In this document: positions 47,924-57,468 of the stretch, one piece after another
Numbering within the stretch: position 1 is the stretch's first letter
Layout: every line of letters begins with the position of its first letter
Source: Mesorhizobium sp. B1-1-8
GTDB taxonomy: Bacteria; Pseudomonadota; Alphaproteobacteria; Rhizobiales; Rhizobiaceae
DNA length: 64,000 nucleotides
Assembly: GCF_006442795.2 (NCBI RefSeq)
Contig: NZ_CP083956.1
Span: 5,123,501 to 5,187,500 of the forward strand
Direction: 5' to 3'
Made by a program: the position numbers and the translations under genes
Notes under the pieces: model-generated
What the model was told of the DNA's origin: nothing
Seen by the model: the letters and a program-made list of their open reading frames with translations, nothing else
Database searches by the model: none

Positions 47924-48460
47924 ATGCCAGCAGAGAGCAAAGCCAAGGTCATCGAGAGAAACCGCGCGCCGCGCGTGCAGATCGCCTACGACGTTGAGAC
48001 CTACGGCAGTCCGACGACGATCGAGTTGCCGTTCGTCATGGGCGTCATGGCCGATCTTTCGGGCGCATCCCAGACCAAGGAAGCGATGAAGTCGGTGCTC
48101 GACCGCAGCTTTGTCGAAACCGACGCCAACCGCTTCCCCAAGTTCATGGAAGCGATGGGGCCGCGCGTGAAGGCGCGGGTGAAGAACACACTGCCGCAGG
48201 CCGAGGGCGCCGAGCGGGACGAGGAACTGGCGATCGACCTCACCTTCACCAAGATCGGCGATTTCGCTCCCGACAAGATCGCCGAGCAGGTTCCGCAGCT
48301 GGCCGAGATCCTGAAGATGCGCCGTCAGCTCGAGGAACTTCTCGGCTTCATGGACGGCCGTGTCGACGCCGAAAAGCGTATCGCGCAGTTGCTCAACAAC
48401 GAGCCGCTGCTGAGCAAGATCGCCGATCAGGCGATGTCGGACGAGAAGGGCGAGGAATAA
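47924..48460 (+). CDS. tssB: T6SS sheath small subunit TssB
   Basis: A 178-residue sheath protein (VipA/ImpB): NRAPRVQIAYDVETYGS at the N-terminus, LPFVMGVMADLSG and the FxP(D)KIAEQVPQL block near residue 108. TssB forms the contractile sheath with TssC, encoded directly downstream (3-nt gap). Length and motifs are standard. A good ribosome site (AAAGGTAG) precedes the ATG. Confidence 0.96.
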   Translation: MPAESKAKVIERNRAPRVQIAYDVETYGSPTTIELPFVMGVMADLSGASQTKEAMKSVLDRSFVETDANRFPKFMEAMGPRVKARVKNTLPQAEGAERDEELAIDLTFTKIGDFAPDKIAEQVPQLAEILKMRRQLEELLGFMDGRVDAEKRIAQLLNNEPLLSKIADQAMSDEKGEE

Positions 48461-48463
48461 GCC

Positions 48464-49972
48464 ATGGCCGAACAGCAAAAAACCGCAGCCGCCACCGCCG
48501 AAGCGGAAGCCATCGACCTCGGCGAATTCAGCGGACTCCTGGAAAAGGACTTCAAGGTCAAGAAGGACGACAGCGAGAAGCTGCAGCAGCTGGTGCGCAA
48601 TCTGGCGCTGGCGGCGCAGTCCCGCTCCGAAACCACGACCATCTCGTCGAATGCGATCAAGTCGATCAAGTCGCTGATCGCCGGCATCGACAAGATGCTG
48701 ACGACGCAGGTGAACGAAATCCTGCACGCGCCGGAAGTGCGCGAGATGGAAGGCACCTGGCGCGGCCTCTGGTATCTGATCAACAACACCGAGACGGATG
48801 CGAAGCATCTCAAGATACGGGTGATGAACATCTCCAAGGAGCAGCTGGCCGACACTCTCGAAGACTATGAAGGCCAGATGTGGGACCAGAGCCCGATCTT
48901 CAAGAAAGTCTACACGGACGAGTATTCGATGCTGGGCGGCGAGCCGATCGGCTGCATCATCGGCGCCTACGAATTCTCCAACCACCCGCGTGACGTCGGC
49001 CTGCTGCGCAACATTTCGGGCATCTGCGCTTCCGCGCATACGCCCTTCATCGCCGCCGCCTCGCCGCGCCTGTTCCGCATGGACAGCTGGCAGGAACTGC
49101 CCAACCCGCAGGACCTGCAGATGATCGTGAACAATCCGGCCTATGCGTCGTGGCAGTCACTGCGCGAGAGCGAGGACGCGCGCTATATCGGCCTCACCAT
49201 GCCGCGCGTGCTGGCACGGCTGCCCTACGGCACCGAGACCGTCCCGGTGAAGGGCTTCACCTTCGAGGAGGAGGTGCATGGCGACCACAACAAATATGTC
49301 TGGATGAACGCCGCCTTCCCGATGGGCGTCAACATCAACCGCAGCCACAAGCTCTACGGCTGGGGCACGCAGATCCGCGGCGTCGAGAACGGCGGCACGG
49401 TGCTCAATCTGCCGGTGCACGCCTTCCCGACCGACGACGGATCGATCGCGATGAAATGCCCGACGGAAGTCGCCATCGACGACCGGCGCGAGGCGGAACT
49501 CGCCAAGCTCGGCCTGATGCCGATCCTGCATCGCAAGAACACCGATCTGGCGGCCTTCATTGGCGCGCATTCGCTGCAGGACGACGAGACGCGCGCCGGT
49601 CGCTTGGTCGATCCGGACGCGCAGTCGAACGAGCGGCTCAGCGCCAACCTGCCGTATTTGTTCCCGGTTTCCCGTTTCGCGCACTACCTCAAGGCGATTG
49701 CGCGCGACAAGATCGGATCGTTCAAGGAACGCTCCGACATGCAGATCTGGTTGACCGAATGGATCAACCGGTACGTGCTGGCCAACCCGGCTTTCGCCGA
49801 CGACAAGGCGCGCGCCAAGCGTCCGCTTGCCGCGGCCGAGGTCCAGGTCGACAGCGTCGAAGGCCGGCCCGGCTACTACAATGCCCGTTTCTATCTGCGC
49901 CCGCACTACCAGCTGGAAGGCATCAACGCCTCACTCCGGCTGGTGTCGGAACTACCGTCCGTGAAGACCTGA
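48464..49972 (+). CDS. tssC: T6SS sheath large subunit TssC
   Basis: A 502-residue sheath protein (VipB/ImpC): TQVNEILHAPEVREMEGTWRGL, SPIFKKVYTDEYSMLGGEPIG, FEEEVHGDHNKYVWMNAA (the conserved loop), and LPYLFPVSRFAHYLKAI. These are family hallmarks. The C-terminal part ends with YNARFYLRPHYQLEGI. TssC with TssB makes the tubular sheath that contracts to propel Hcp/VgrG. Fully standard. Confidence 0.97.
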   Translation: MAEQQKTAAATAEAEAIDLGEFSGLLEKDFKVKKDDSEKLQQLVRNLALAAQSRSETTTISSNAIKSIKSLIAGIDKMLTTQVNEILHAPEVREMEGTWRGLWYLINNTETDAKHLKIRVMNISKEQLADTLEDYEGQMWDQSPIFKKVYTDEYSMLGGEPIGCIIGAYEFSNHPRDVGLLRNISGICASAHTPFIAAASPRLFRMDSWQELPNPQDLQMIVNNPAYASWQSLRESEDARYIGLTMPRVLARLPYGTETVPVKGFTFEEEVHGDHNKYVWMNAAFPMGVNINRSHKLYGWGTQIRGVENGGTVLNLPVHAFPTDDGSIAMKCPTEVAIDDRREAELAKLGLMPILHRKNTDLAAFIGAHSLQDDETRAGRLVDPDAQSNERLSANLPYLFPVSRFAHYLKAIARDKIGSFKERSDMQIWLTEWINRYVLANPAFADDKARAKRPLAAAEVQVDSVEGRPGYYNARFYLRPHYQLEGINASLRLVSELPSVKT

Positions 49973-50021
49973 ATTGCAGCAAATGTCGTCCTGTTTCGTT
50001 TGAAAGCGGTGGAGAAAGACA

Positions 50022-50480
50022 ATGCCCACAATGAAGATCGATGGTTTCCTGAAAGTGCCTGACATCAAAGGCCCGAGCACCCGCGACGGTCATGATGACG
50101 AGATCGAAATCCACGGCGTCGACTACAAGATGGTCGCACCCTATGACCCGAATTCGCTGTCGCGCCGCGGCCGCGTGTCGATGGGCATGATCAAGTTCAC
50201 CAAGCATTACGACAAGTCGTCGCCCTATCTGGCGAAGGCGCTGTTTGAGAACAAGGCGCTGGACGAGGTGAAGTTCTCCGCACGCCGGACAATCGACGGC
50301 GAAAGCAAGGACTATCTGGTCGTCACGCTGACCGACGCCTCGATCATGGAATACGACATGACGCAGGCCGAAGACGAGGCGGACCTGATCCAGGAAGAGG
50401 TGAGCTTCGCCTACAAGAAGATCAAGTTCGTCTATGACGGCAACGACGAAGCCGAAATGGATGTCTATGTCGGCAAGTGA
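50022..50480 (+). CDS. hcp: T6SS tube protein Hcp (TssD)
   Basis: A 152-residue Hcp that stacks as hexameric rings into the inner tube and is secreted. Features: DGFLKVPDIKGPST near the N-terminus, HGVDYKMV, MIKFTKHYDKSSPYLAKAL (motif of Hcp), and SFAYKKIKFVYDGN at the end. The gene has its own GGAGAAAG ribosome site, which suits high expression, and its last 20 nt overlap tssE. Confidence 0.95.
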   Translation: MPTMKIDGFLKVPDIKGPSTRDGHDDEIEIHGVDYKMVAPYDPNSLSRRGRVSMGMIKFTKHYDKSSPYLAKALFENKALDEVKFSARRTIDGESKDYLVVTLTDASIMEYDMTQAEDEADLIQEEVSFAYKKIKFVYDGNDEAEMDVYVGK

Positions 50481-51222
50481 GGGCCGGCGGCCCGGCGCGG
50501 GCAAGCAGCAGGCCCCCGGCAGTTCGCGGGCGAAACGCGAAGCGGTCCAGCCTTCTCTCTGGGACCGCCTCGTCAACGACCTGCCGGGCCTGACCTCCGA
50601 GATAGACGGGCTGCGCCATGTGCTGGAGGACGAGCTTGGCGCCGAGCGCCTCGACACCCTGCTTGCCGGCAGCGCGCGGGCGATCGACAACGATGCGGAG
50701 CTGACGCCCGACCAGAAGCGGCGTCTGCACCGCATGGTTTTCCAGAACCAGCACCGGGCGGAGATCGAAAGCCGCGGCGTGGTAGTGTCGGCGCGGGTGC
50801 TGAGGGAAGCGGTGCGGCGTGACATCGAGGCGCTCTTCAACACCGAGCGCTTCGAGTCCACGCCACTGCTTTCCGATCTCGAGCGCGAACAGGTGGTGGA
50901 CAGCCCGACTTCGCTTGCCGATTTCCCGGAAGTGCGGCGAAGCGTGGTCAACTATGGCGTGCCTTCCTTTTCCGGCCGCTCGTCGCGGGATTTCGACCGC
51001 GATGCGCTGGCGCGCGAGATCCGTTCGGTGCTCGCCACCTTCGAGCCGCGCCTCAAAGAGAGCGCGACGACGGTCAATATCACGCTTGGCGACAAGAGCG
51101 TCGGGCTGAAGATCGAGATCGACGCCGTGCTGATCATGACGCCGACGCCCGAACGCATGCGGCTGCGCACCACGATCAATCTCGACAACGGCCTGGCGCG
51201 CACCGAGTTTGGGGAAGCCTGA
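50461..51222 (+). CDS. tssE: T6SS baseplate protein TssE (gp25-like), long N-terminus
   Basis: A 253-residue protein whose C-terminal half is a gp25-like baseplate domain (VRREAVRR-type region; SPTSLADFPEVRRSVVNYGVP, IRSVLATFEPRLKES and ITLGDKSVGLKIEIDAVL). TssE is usually 140-180 residues. The extra N-terminal segment includes SLWDRLVNDLPG, common in TssE, and a linker. The start could be 50461 or 50467; both overlap the hcp end. Confidence 0.88.
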   Translation: MSMSASEGRRPGAGKQQAPGSSRAKREAVQPSLWDRLVNDLPGLTSEIDGLRHVLEDELGAERLDTLLAGSARAIDNDAELTPDQKRRLHRMVFQNQHRAEIESRGVVVSARVLREAVRRDIEALFNTERFESTPLLSDLEREQVVDSPTSLADFPEVRRSVVNYGVPSFSGRSSRDFDRDALAREIRSVLATFEPRLKESATTVNITLGDKSVGLKIEIDAVLIMTPTPERMRLRTTINLDNGLARTEFGEA

Positions 51223-51223
51223 A

Positions 51224-53098
51224 ATGGATCGGGTCTTCGTAGAATATTACGAGGAGGAACTGACCCATATCCGCGCGCTTGCCGCGGAGTTCGCCGACAT
51301 GCATCCGGCGGTGGCGCGCAATTTGTCGCTCGACACCGTCCCGTGCCCCGACCCTTACGTCGAGCGGCTGCTCGACGGTGTCGCCTTCCTGGCCGCCCGC
51401 ACGCGGCTGAAGGTCGATGCGGAGCGCTCGCGGTTTTCGCGCGCCGTGCTCGACGTGCTCTATCCCGACCTGGTGACGCCGGCGCCGGCAACCGCGATGG
51501 CGGTGCTGAAGCCCGGCCAGCAGGTACAGTCGATGATTGCCGGTCACACTGTGAAGCGGAACACGCGGCTGGTCTCCAGCCTGCATCCGGGCCTCTCGAC
51601 GCGCTGCACCTTCACCACCGCGCAGGACCTGACGCTGTGGCCGATCGCGATCACTTCCGTCAGCTATTATCAGGACCGCAGCGCGCTGGCCGCGGCAGGC
51701 ATCACACCGCTCGGCGGCACGCGCGGCGAGGCCGCGCTGCGGATCGCGCTCGCCCGGACCGGCAAGGGCAAGCTCGGCGAATTGGCGCTTGATCGCCTCG
51801 ACCTTTACTTCGCCGGACGCGCCAAGGCGCCGCTGCTTTTCGACGCGATCTTCGGCGCCTGCTCGGCCGTCGGCGCGCGGGTGGAAGGCAAGACCAACCC
51901 GCTCTCGGCGCTGCCGGAACCAGAAATGGTCGGCATCCTGGACGACGAGGCGCTGATGCCGCGCACCCGTCCGACATTCGAAGGATACCGGCTGCTGCGC
52001 GAATATTTCATGATCCCCGAGCGCTTCCACTATGTGCGGGCCTCGGGGCTGCAGCCTGTCGTGCGCAAATGCGAGGCCGGGATCGAAATCATCTTTTTGT
52101 TCCGGCGCCCGGTGCCCGAGCTTGCCGATGTGACGCCGGCCGATTTCGAACTCTTCGTGACGCCGATCATCAATCTGTTCGAGCGCGAGTGCAACGTCGT
52201 CGAACTCGATCCGCGCCGGACACGCCAGGTGCTGCATGCCGACCGCACCCGGGCGCGGGATTTCGAGATCTATCGCGTGACGCGGGTCGAGGATGCCGAC
52301 ACCGAAGGCAGCGAGGCCCAGATTCCCGAGTTGTTCAGCCTGGGGCAGAACCGCGGCAGCGGCTGGGTCTATTCGACCGAACGGCGCCCTCGCCGCGCCA
52401 CCGAGGATGAGCGGCGCGACGGCCTGACCCGCACCTCCTATACGGGCGACGACGTGTTCCTGGCGATCTCGCGCCCCGCCGCAAGCCCGGCCAACCGGCC
52501 GCTCAAGCGCCTCGATGTGATGGCGCTCTGCACCAACCGCGACCTGCCGATCCTGGACGACACGCCGACGCTGACGCTGGAGACGGCGGATCCGGTCGAA
52601 GCCGTCCGGCTGCTCGGCGCCTTGCGTCCGCCGCAACCGGCAATCCCGGCGTCGCTGCCGGCGGGAGCCCAGGGCGAGTCGCGGGCCGACAATCTCGCCT
52701 GGCGGCTGGTGGCGCAGCTGGCGCTGAATTTCTTGAGCCTGGCCAAGGAAGGCCGCGGCGTCGATCCGCTGCATGCGCTGCTCGAGCTCTATGCCGACCG
52801 CGGTGATCCGAGCCTGGCGCGCAACGTGCATTCGATCGTTCGCATCGATTCCCGTCCGGTCATCGAGCGGCTGCAGATCGATGGGCCGATGTACTTCGGG
52901 CGCGGCACGGAAGTGACGCTGCATGTCGACCAGTCGGTGCTGGCGGGGCAAAGCACGCTGCTGCTTTCGGCGCTGCTGGCGCGGCTGTTCGCACGCCACG
53001 GCGGAATAAACGGCTTTGTGCGGACCCGCACGCGGCTGCTGCAGAAGCAGGAGGATGTGCCATGGCCGATGACGCCCGGCAATCGCTACCTGATCTAG
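51224..53098 (+). CDS. tssF: T6SS baseplate protein TssF
   Basis: A 624-residue TssF (VasA/ImpG): YYEEELTHIRALAAEFADMHPAVA at the N-terminus, ERLLDGVAFLAAR, VLYPDLVTPAPATAMA, and the C-terminal RLFARHGGINGF block. It forms the wedge with TssG, TssE and TssK. The start at 51224 has GGGGAAG upstream. It overlaps tssG by 37 nt, suggesting coupled translation of the two wedge partners. Confidence 0.95.
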   Translation: MDRVFVEYYEEELTHIRALAAEFADMHPAVARNLSLDTVPCPDPYVERLLDGVAFLAARTRLKVDAERSRFSRAVLDVLYPDLVTPAPATAMAVLKPGQQVQSMIAGHTVKRNTRLVSSLHPGLSTRCTFTTAQDLTLWPIAITSVSYYQDRSALAAAGITPLGGTRGEAALRIALARTGKGKLGELALDRLDLYFAGRAKAPLLFDAIFGACSAVGARVEGKTNPLSALPEPEMVGILDDEALMPRTRPTFEGYRLLREYFMIPERFHYVRASGLQPVVRKCEAGIEIIFLFRRPVPELADVTPADFELFVTPIINLFERECNVVELDPRRTRQVLHADRTRARDFEIYRVTRVEDADTEGSEAQIPELFSLGQNRGSGWVYSTERRPRRATEDERRDGLTRTSYTGDDVFLAISRPAASPANRPLKRLDVMALCTNRDLPILDDTPTLTLETADPVEAVRLLGALRPPQPAIPASLPAGAQGESRADNLAWRLVAQLALNFLSLAKEGRGVDPLHALLELYADRGDPSLARNVHSIVRIDSRPVIERLQIDGPMYFGRGTEVTLHVDQSVLAGQSTLLLSALLARLFARHGGINGFVRTRTRLLQKQEDVPWPMTPGNRYLI

Positions 53099-54177
53099 AC
53101 GAGACCGTCCAAGACAAGGCCAATCTCGACAAGCCCATACCGGGCAAGACCGAGGGATTGTCCGAGGGCTTCGACTTTTTCGAGCTGCTGCGCCGGCTGG
53201 AGCAAAGGGGCGGCCTGTTCGGCTATTCCGGCCAGCCGGATCGCGAGCCGGCGAGGCTTGGCCAGCATGTGCGCCTGAGCTTCTCGGCCAGGGACGTGGT
53301 CAAGATTGAGGACGCACGGGACAAGTCGCCCGGCAAGGATGGCGCCCCGCTGCGCATCACCGTCGCCAATCTCGGGCTCTTGGGACCTGAAGGGCCGATG
53401 CCGCTGCATCTGACGCGCTGGGTGCTCGATCGCCTGTCGCAGCGCTGGTTCACCGGCACGGACGCCCAGCAGACCAGCGACACCACCTTCGTCGATTTCG
53501 TCAACATCCTGCAGCACCGCATGATCGCGCTCTATTACCGGGCCTGGGCGGACGCGCATCCGGCGGTGCAGGTCGAACGCGCGGTCGGCGGCCGCGTTCG
53601 CGCTATGCTGGAAGCCATGGCGGGGATCGGTCTTCCGGGCACCCAGGATCCCGAGCTCGACACGGTGCGCCTGCGCCAGGCCGGATCGCTGGCCAGCCAG
53701 GTCGACGGTCCGGAGCGGCTGACGCTGTTTCTGGCGCAGGCGTTCAAGGTGCCGGTCCAGATCAAGGAATTCGTCGCCGCCTGGATCACCATTCCGGCCG
53801 CGCTGCAGACCCGGCTCGCCAAGGCCTACGCAGGACTCGGCCGCGGAGCGACGATCGGCCCGCGCGTGTTCAGCCGCCAGAGCAGGATCGAATTGCGCGT
53901 CGGCCCGCTCTCCTATGAAGACTTCAAGGCATTCCTGCCGGGCAGCCAGCGCCTCGCTTTGTTCAAGAAGGCAGTCCGCGACATGATCGGGGAATCGCTC
54001 GATGTCGATCTCAGGATCGTGCTGGCCCAGGAAGCCGTGCCGCCGCCCGTTATCGGGACTGTCCAGCTCGCCCGCACCGCCTGGCTTGCGCGGCCCGCCG
54101 AAAGGGGGGATGCTGACGATCTCAGGCTGCGGACAATCGTCGGATGGCGGCCGGAAATGGCGGGGGTCGCGGCATGA
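53062..54177 (+). CDS. tssG: T6SS baseplate protein TssG
   Basis: A 371-residue TssG (VasB/ImpH): GFDFFELLRRLEQRG, GPMPLHLTRWVLDR, and RQSRIELRVGPLSYEDFKAFLPG near the C-terminus. TssG pairs with TssF in the baseplate wedge. The first 30 residues are an Asp/Lys-rich extension before the conserved part. Its stop overlaps the next ATG (ATGA). Confidence 0.94.
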   Translation: MADDARQSLPDLDETVQDKANLDKPIPGKTEGLSEGFDFFELLRRLEQRGGLFGYSGQPDREPARLGQHVRLSFSARDVVKIEDARDKSPGKDGAPLRITVANLGLLGPEGPMPLHLTRWVLDRLSQRWFTGTDAQQTSDTTFVDFVNILQHRMIALYYRAWADAHPAVQVERAVGGRVRAMLEAMAGIGLPGTQDPELDTVRLRQAGSLASQVDGPERLTLFLAQAFKVPVQIKEFVAAWITIPAALQTRLAKAYAGLGRGATIGPRVFSRQSRIELRVGPLSYEDFKAFLPGSQRLALFKKAVRDMIGESLDVDLRIVLAQEAVPPPVIGTVQLARTAWLARPAERGDADDLRLRTIVGWRPEMAGVAA

Positions 54178-55634
54178 GTTTGCTGCTGACGCTTGAGCAG
54201 GGACCACGCAGCCAGGTGGTGAGGCAGACCCGGCTGGACGAGGGCGAATTGGTGATCGGCCGCAGCGCCGATGCCGGCTGGCAGATCGACGATCCGGACA
54301 TGTTCGTCTCGCGCGCCCATTGCAAGATCAGCGGCGGCCGGGACGGCTATTTCATCACCGATACCTCGAGCAGCGGACTGTTCATCGACGATTCCGACAG
54401 CCCGCTCGGCCCCGGCAGGTCGACGCGCCTGCAAAGCGGCATGCGGCTGAGGCTGGGCGACTATATTCTCCATGTCGAGGTTCAGGCACCAGCCGCCCAG
54501 GCGCCGGCCGCGCTTGCCCCTGCGGTTAGCCAGACCGCGCCCGAACGATCGCCGCCGCAATCCCGAGCGCCGGTCAGCGTCGGCAACGACGACTTCTTTT
54601 CAGCCAGGGTCGAGGAAGAGCCCCGGCGGCCGCGCCCGGCCGATCTGCCGAACCCATTCGAGCAGCCGGTGCCGGGGGCGTTCGATCGCCCCTCGAACCA
54701 GCGCAGTTCACCGGCCTTCGACGATCCCTTCAGTCTCGATCCGGTGTCGGCCACCACGCCGGACAGTGCCGCTGCCCCGCGCCCGCTGGACCCCTTCGGC
54801 TTCGACCCGGTGCCGTCCAGCAACGGCGCGGCCGAAGCGGCGCCGAAACCATCCGCCTTCGATGACGATTTCGACTTCGGGCCGGCGGCATCGCCAGGCC
54901 CCGGGAGCGCCGACCGGGCCGGTCAGCCGCAACGTCAGGCCGAACGGCCGCAGGGCGGCAATCCGTGGGATATGCCGCCGCCGTCGTCGCCGGCGCCCCC
55001 TCCTGCCCCACGCCCGGCTGTCGCTGCCAGACCGGCCCGCCCCGCACCGGCCGTGCCACGGAACGAGATGGCGCTGCGTGCTGCATTCCTGCGTGGCATG
55101 GGCGTCGAGGAAGCCGACTTCCCGGGGCGCGACGCCCTCGCCGAAATGGAGCGGTTCGGACGCGAATACCGGCTGATGATGGAAGGCCTGCTGCAGTTGC
55201 TGCGCAAACGCGCCGAGGAAAAGGGTAGCGCCCGTGTCGCCCAGACCATGGTCGGCGCCTCGGAGGTCAATCCGCTCAAATTCCTGCCGACCGTCGATGA
55301 CGTCATCGTCACCATCCTCTCGGAGCGCAGTCCCGGCTTTCTGTCCGGCGAAGCGGCAATCGCCGATGCGGTGCGCGATCTCGCGCAGCACCATGTGCGC
55401 GCCTGGCGCGGCGTGCAGGCCGCCTTGCGGCGCATGATCGACCGCTTCGATCCGGCGGCAATCGAGGAAGAACTCAAATCGAATTCCGCGATCGGCACAC
55501 TGCTTTCCGGCGGGCGTGGCGCCAAGCTTTGGGAACTTTACCAGAAACGCCATCGTGAAATCGCCCAGAGCGCGGAATCAAGCTTCCTGGGGGAAATCGG
55601 CGCTGATTTTCGGGACGCATACGAAGAGGAGTAG
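54174..55634 (+). CDS. tagH: T6SS FHA-domain protein TagH
   Basis: A 486-residue protein. Residues 1-105 are an FHA domain: VIGRSADAGWQIDDPDMFVSRAHC and SSSGLFIDDS bear the phosphothreonine-binding Arg/Ser. Residues 105-295 are a Pro/Ala-rich linker. The C-terminal ImpI/VasC domain begins at about 299 (ALRAAFLRGMGVEEADFPG). FHA proteins of T6SS read Thr phosphorylation, usually by PpkA; no kinase is present in the window. Confidence 0.92.
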   Translation: MSLLLTLEQGPRSQVVRQTRLDEGELVIGRSADAGWQIDDPDMFVSRAHCKISGGRDGYFITDTSSSGLFIDDSDSPLGPGRSTRLQSGMRLRLGDYILHVEVQAPAAQAPAALAPAVSQTAPERSPPQSRAPVSVGNDDFFSARVEEEPRRPRPADLPNPFEQPVPGAFDRPSNQRSSPAFDDPFSLDPVSATTPDSAAAPRPLDPFGFDPVPSSNGAAEAAPKPSAFDDDFDFGPAASPGPGSADRAGQPQRQAERPQGGNPWDMPPPSSPAPPPAPRPAVAARPARPAPAVPRNEMALRAAFLRGMGVEEADFPGRDALAEMERFGREYRLMMEGLLQLLRKRAEEKGSARVAQTMVGASEVNPLKFLPTVDDVIVTILSERSPGFLSGEAAIADAVRDLAQHHVRAWRGVQAALRRMIDRFDPAAIEEELKSNSAIGTLLSGGRGAKLWELYQKRHREIAQSAESSFLGEIGADFRDAYEEE

Positions 55635-55638
55635 GGAC

Positions 55639-56091
55639 ATGATCGATCGACGCAATTTCATTGTTACGCTTGGCGCGACAGGACTGCTTGCGGCGTGCCA
55701 GAGCGGCCCGCCGAAACCGTCGGTCATCTCGGTCAATGTGACCGGTGGCGCCGGCATGAATCCGGGACCGGGGGGCGGCGATCGGCCGGTGACGGTTCTG
55801 ATCATGCGGCTGAGCAGCACCGGCAAATTCAATTCGGCCGACTATTTCGCGCTGCAGGGCGATGCGGGGTCTGCGCTTGGGGCCGATCTCATCGGATCCG
55901 ATACGATCTCGGTAGCGCCGGGAAAGACCGCGGCCAAGACGATCACGGTCGAACCGAACGCGACCGCGCTCGGCTTTGTCGCGCTGATCCGCGAACCTGG
56001 CGGACGCAACTGGCGCACGACCAAGTCGGTGTCGCCGGGATCGAAGTTCACCATCAACGTCACGCTCGGCAAGGGCGGTATTTCCGCCTAG
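55639..56091 (+). CDS. tssJ: T6SS outer-membrane lipoprotein TssJ
   Basis: A 150-residue lipoprotein: the signal has RR at residues 4-5 and a lipobox LLAAC with the lipidated Cys at about 20. The mature domain is a transthyretin-like beta-sandwich with PVTVLIMRLSSTGKFNSADYFAL, the conserved TssJ core. It anchors the TssL/TssM complex to the outer membrane. The genes are in the usual order J-K-L-M. Confidence 0.93.
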   Translation: MIDRRNFIVTLGATGLLAACQSGPPKPSVISVNVTGGAGMNPGPGGGDRPVTVLIMRLSSTGKFNSADYFALQGDAGSALGADLIGSDTISVAPGKTAAKTITVEPNATALGFVALIREPGGRNWRTTKSVSPGSKFTINVTLGKGGISA

Positions 56092-56129
56092 CCGTCAAGG
56101 CAAGACCAATTGGTGCAGAGAGTGGTGGC

Positions 56130-57464
56130 ATGAGCGACGCAAACAGGGTGCTGTGGTCCGAAGGGCTTTTCCTGCGGACTCAGCATTTCCAGCAGCAGGA
56201 CCGGTTTTTCGAAGCGACGGTGCGCGGCGCCTTGCAGGCCGGCCAGCTTCACACATTCGGCTTCCAGCAGCTGACGCTCGACCAGTCCCTGCTCGATGCC
56301 GGCCAGGTCGCAATCCTGTCGGCGCGGGGCATATTCCCCGACGGCACGCCTTTTGCCATTCCAGAGATGATGGACGCGCCGCGGCCGCTGCCGGTCACGG
56401 CCGACACCGGTGCCGGAGCAGTGCTGATTGCCCTGCCGCTGGAGCCGCCCGGCGGTGTCGGCTTCGACCCTGCGCATGCCGCCTCGACCGGCGCGCGCTA
56501 TCACGGCCGGATCGTCTCGGTGCGCGATGCCGTCCAGGGCGGATCGGACCCGGAAGAGATCGAGATCGCCCGCCCGCAGGCGGTGCTGCTGGCGCCGGGC
56601 AAATCGGTCGGCGGCTACACCGCCTTGCCGATCGCCGAGATCAAGGGGATCCGGGCCGATGGCGGCATCTCGCTCGACGAGGCCTTCCTGCCGCCGACGC
56701 TCGTCACCGGCGCGGTGGCCTGGTACCGGCAATTGCTTCAGGAAGTCGTCACCGGCCTCGACCAGATCGCCGAGGCGCACGGCAAGATGGTCATGGGCGG
56801 GCCCGGCCGCAGCGTCGAGGACCTGCTGATGCTCCACCTCGCCAATGCGGCGCGTCCGCGGGTGGCCCATATGCTGGCGCAGGACGTCTTCCATCCGGCC
56901 GAGCTTTACCTCGAGCTTGCCGGCCTGGCCGGCGAGATGGCGACCTACGGCTCCAGCTCGCGGCGATTGGGCGAATTGCCGGCTTACGACCACATGGCGC
57001 CCGGCCCCGCCTATATGGCGCTGGCGGACGCCCTGCGCTCGCTGATCCTCAGCCTGCGCTACATCGAGCCGAAATCGCGCGCGCTGCCAGTGATGCGGCA
57101 TTCGACCAATGTCTGGAAGGTGCGCATCGACAACCCGAAGCTGCTTGTCGCCAGCCGGATCGTCATCCGGGTCGGTTCCGAACTGTCGGAGGACGCGCTG
57201 CGCAAGATTTTCGTCAATCAGGCGACCGTCGGCGCCGCGGACCAGTTCGAAGGCCTGTGGAAGTCCCGCCTGCCCGGCATTCCGCTGAAGCCGCTTCATT
57301 CGCAGCCGCGCGAGATTCCCTATGACGGCGACCGGCTGTGCCTGGAGCTGGACCAGAAGAGCGAGCATTGGGCCTCGCTGCTCGACGCACCCGGTTTTGT
57401 CATCGGCGTTTCCGGTGTCCTGCCGAGCGAGCCGCAGGTCGACTGCTATTCGGTAAACAGGTGA
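56130..57464 (+). CDS. tssK: T6SS baseplate protein TssK
   Basis: A 444-residue TssK (VasE/ImpJ): RVLWSEGLFLRTQHFQQQDRFFEA at the start, GIFPDGTPFAIP, and a C-terminal head with PGIPLKPLHSQPREIPYD. It links the baseplate to the membrane complex through TssL. Length is standard. Confidence 0.95.
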   Translation: MSDANRVLWSEGLFLRTQHFQQQDRFFEATVRGALQAGQLHTFGFQQLTLDQSLLDAGQVAILSARGIFPDGTPFAIPEMMDAPRPLPVTADTGAGAVLIALPLEPPGGVGFDPAHAASTGARYHGRIVSVRDAVQGGSDPEEIEIARPQAVLLAPGKSVGGYTALPIAEIKGIRADGGISLDEAFLPPTLVTGAVAWYRQLLQEVVTGLDQIAEAHGKMVMGGPGRSVEDLLMLHLANAARPRVAHMLAQDVFHPAELYLELAGLAGEMATYGSSSRRLGELPAYDHMAPGPAYMALADALRSLILSLRYIEPKSRALPVMRHSTNVWKVRIDNPKLLVASRIVIRVGSELSEDALRKIFVNQATVGAADQFEGLWKSRLPGIPLKPLHSQPREIPYDGDRLCLELDQKSEHWASLLDAPGFVIGVSGVLPSEPQVDCYSVNR

Positions 57465-57468
57465 GATC

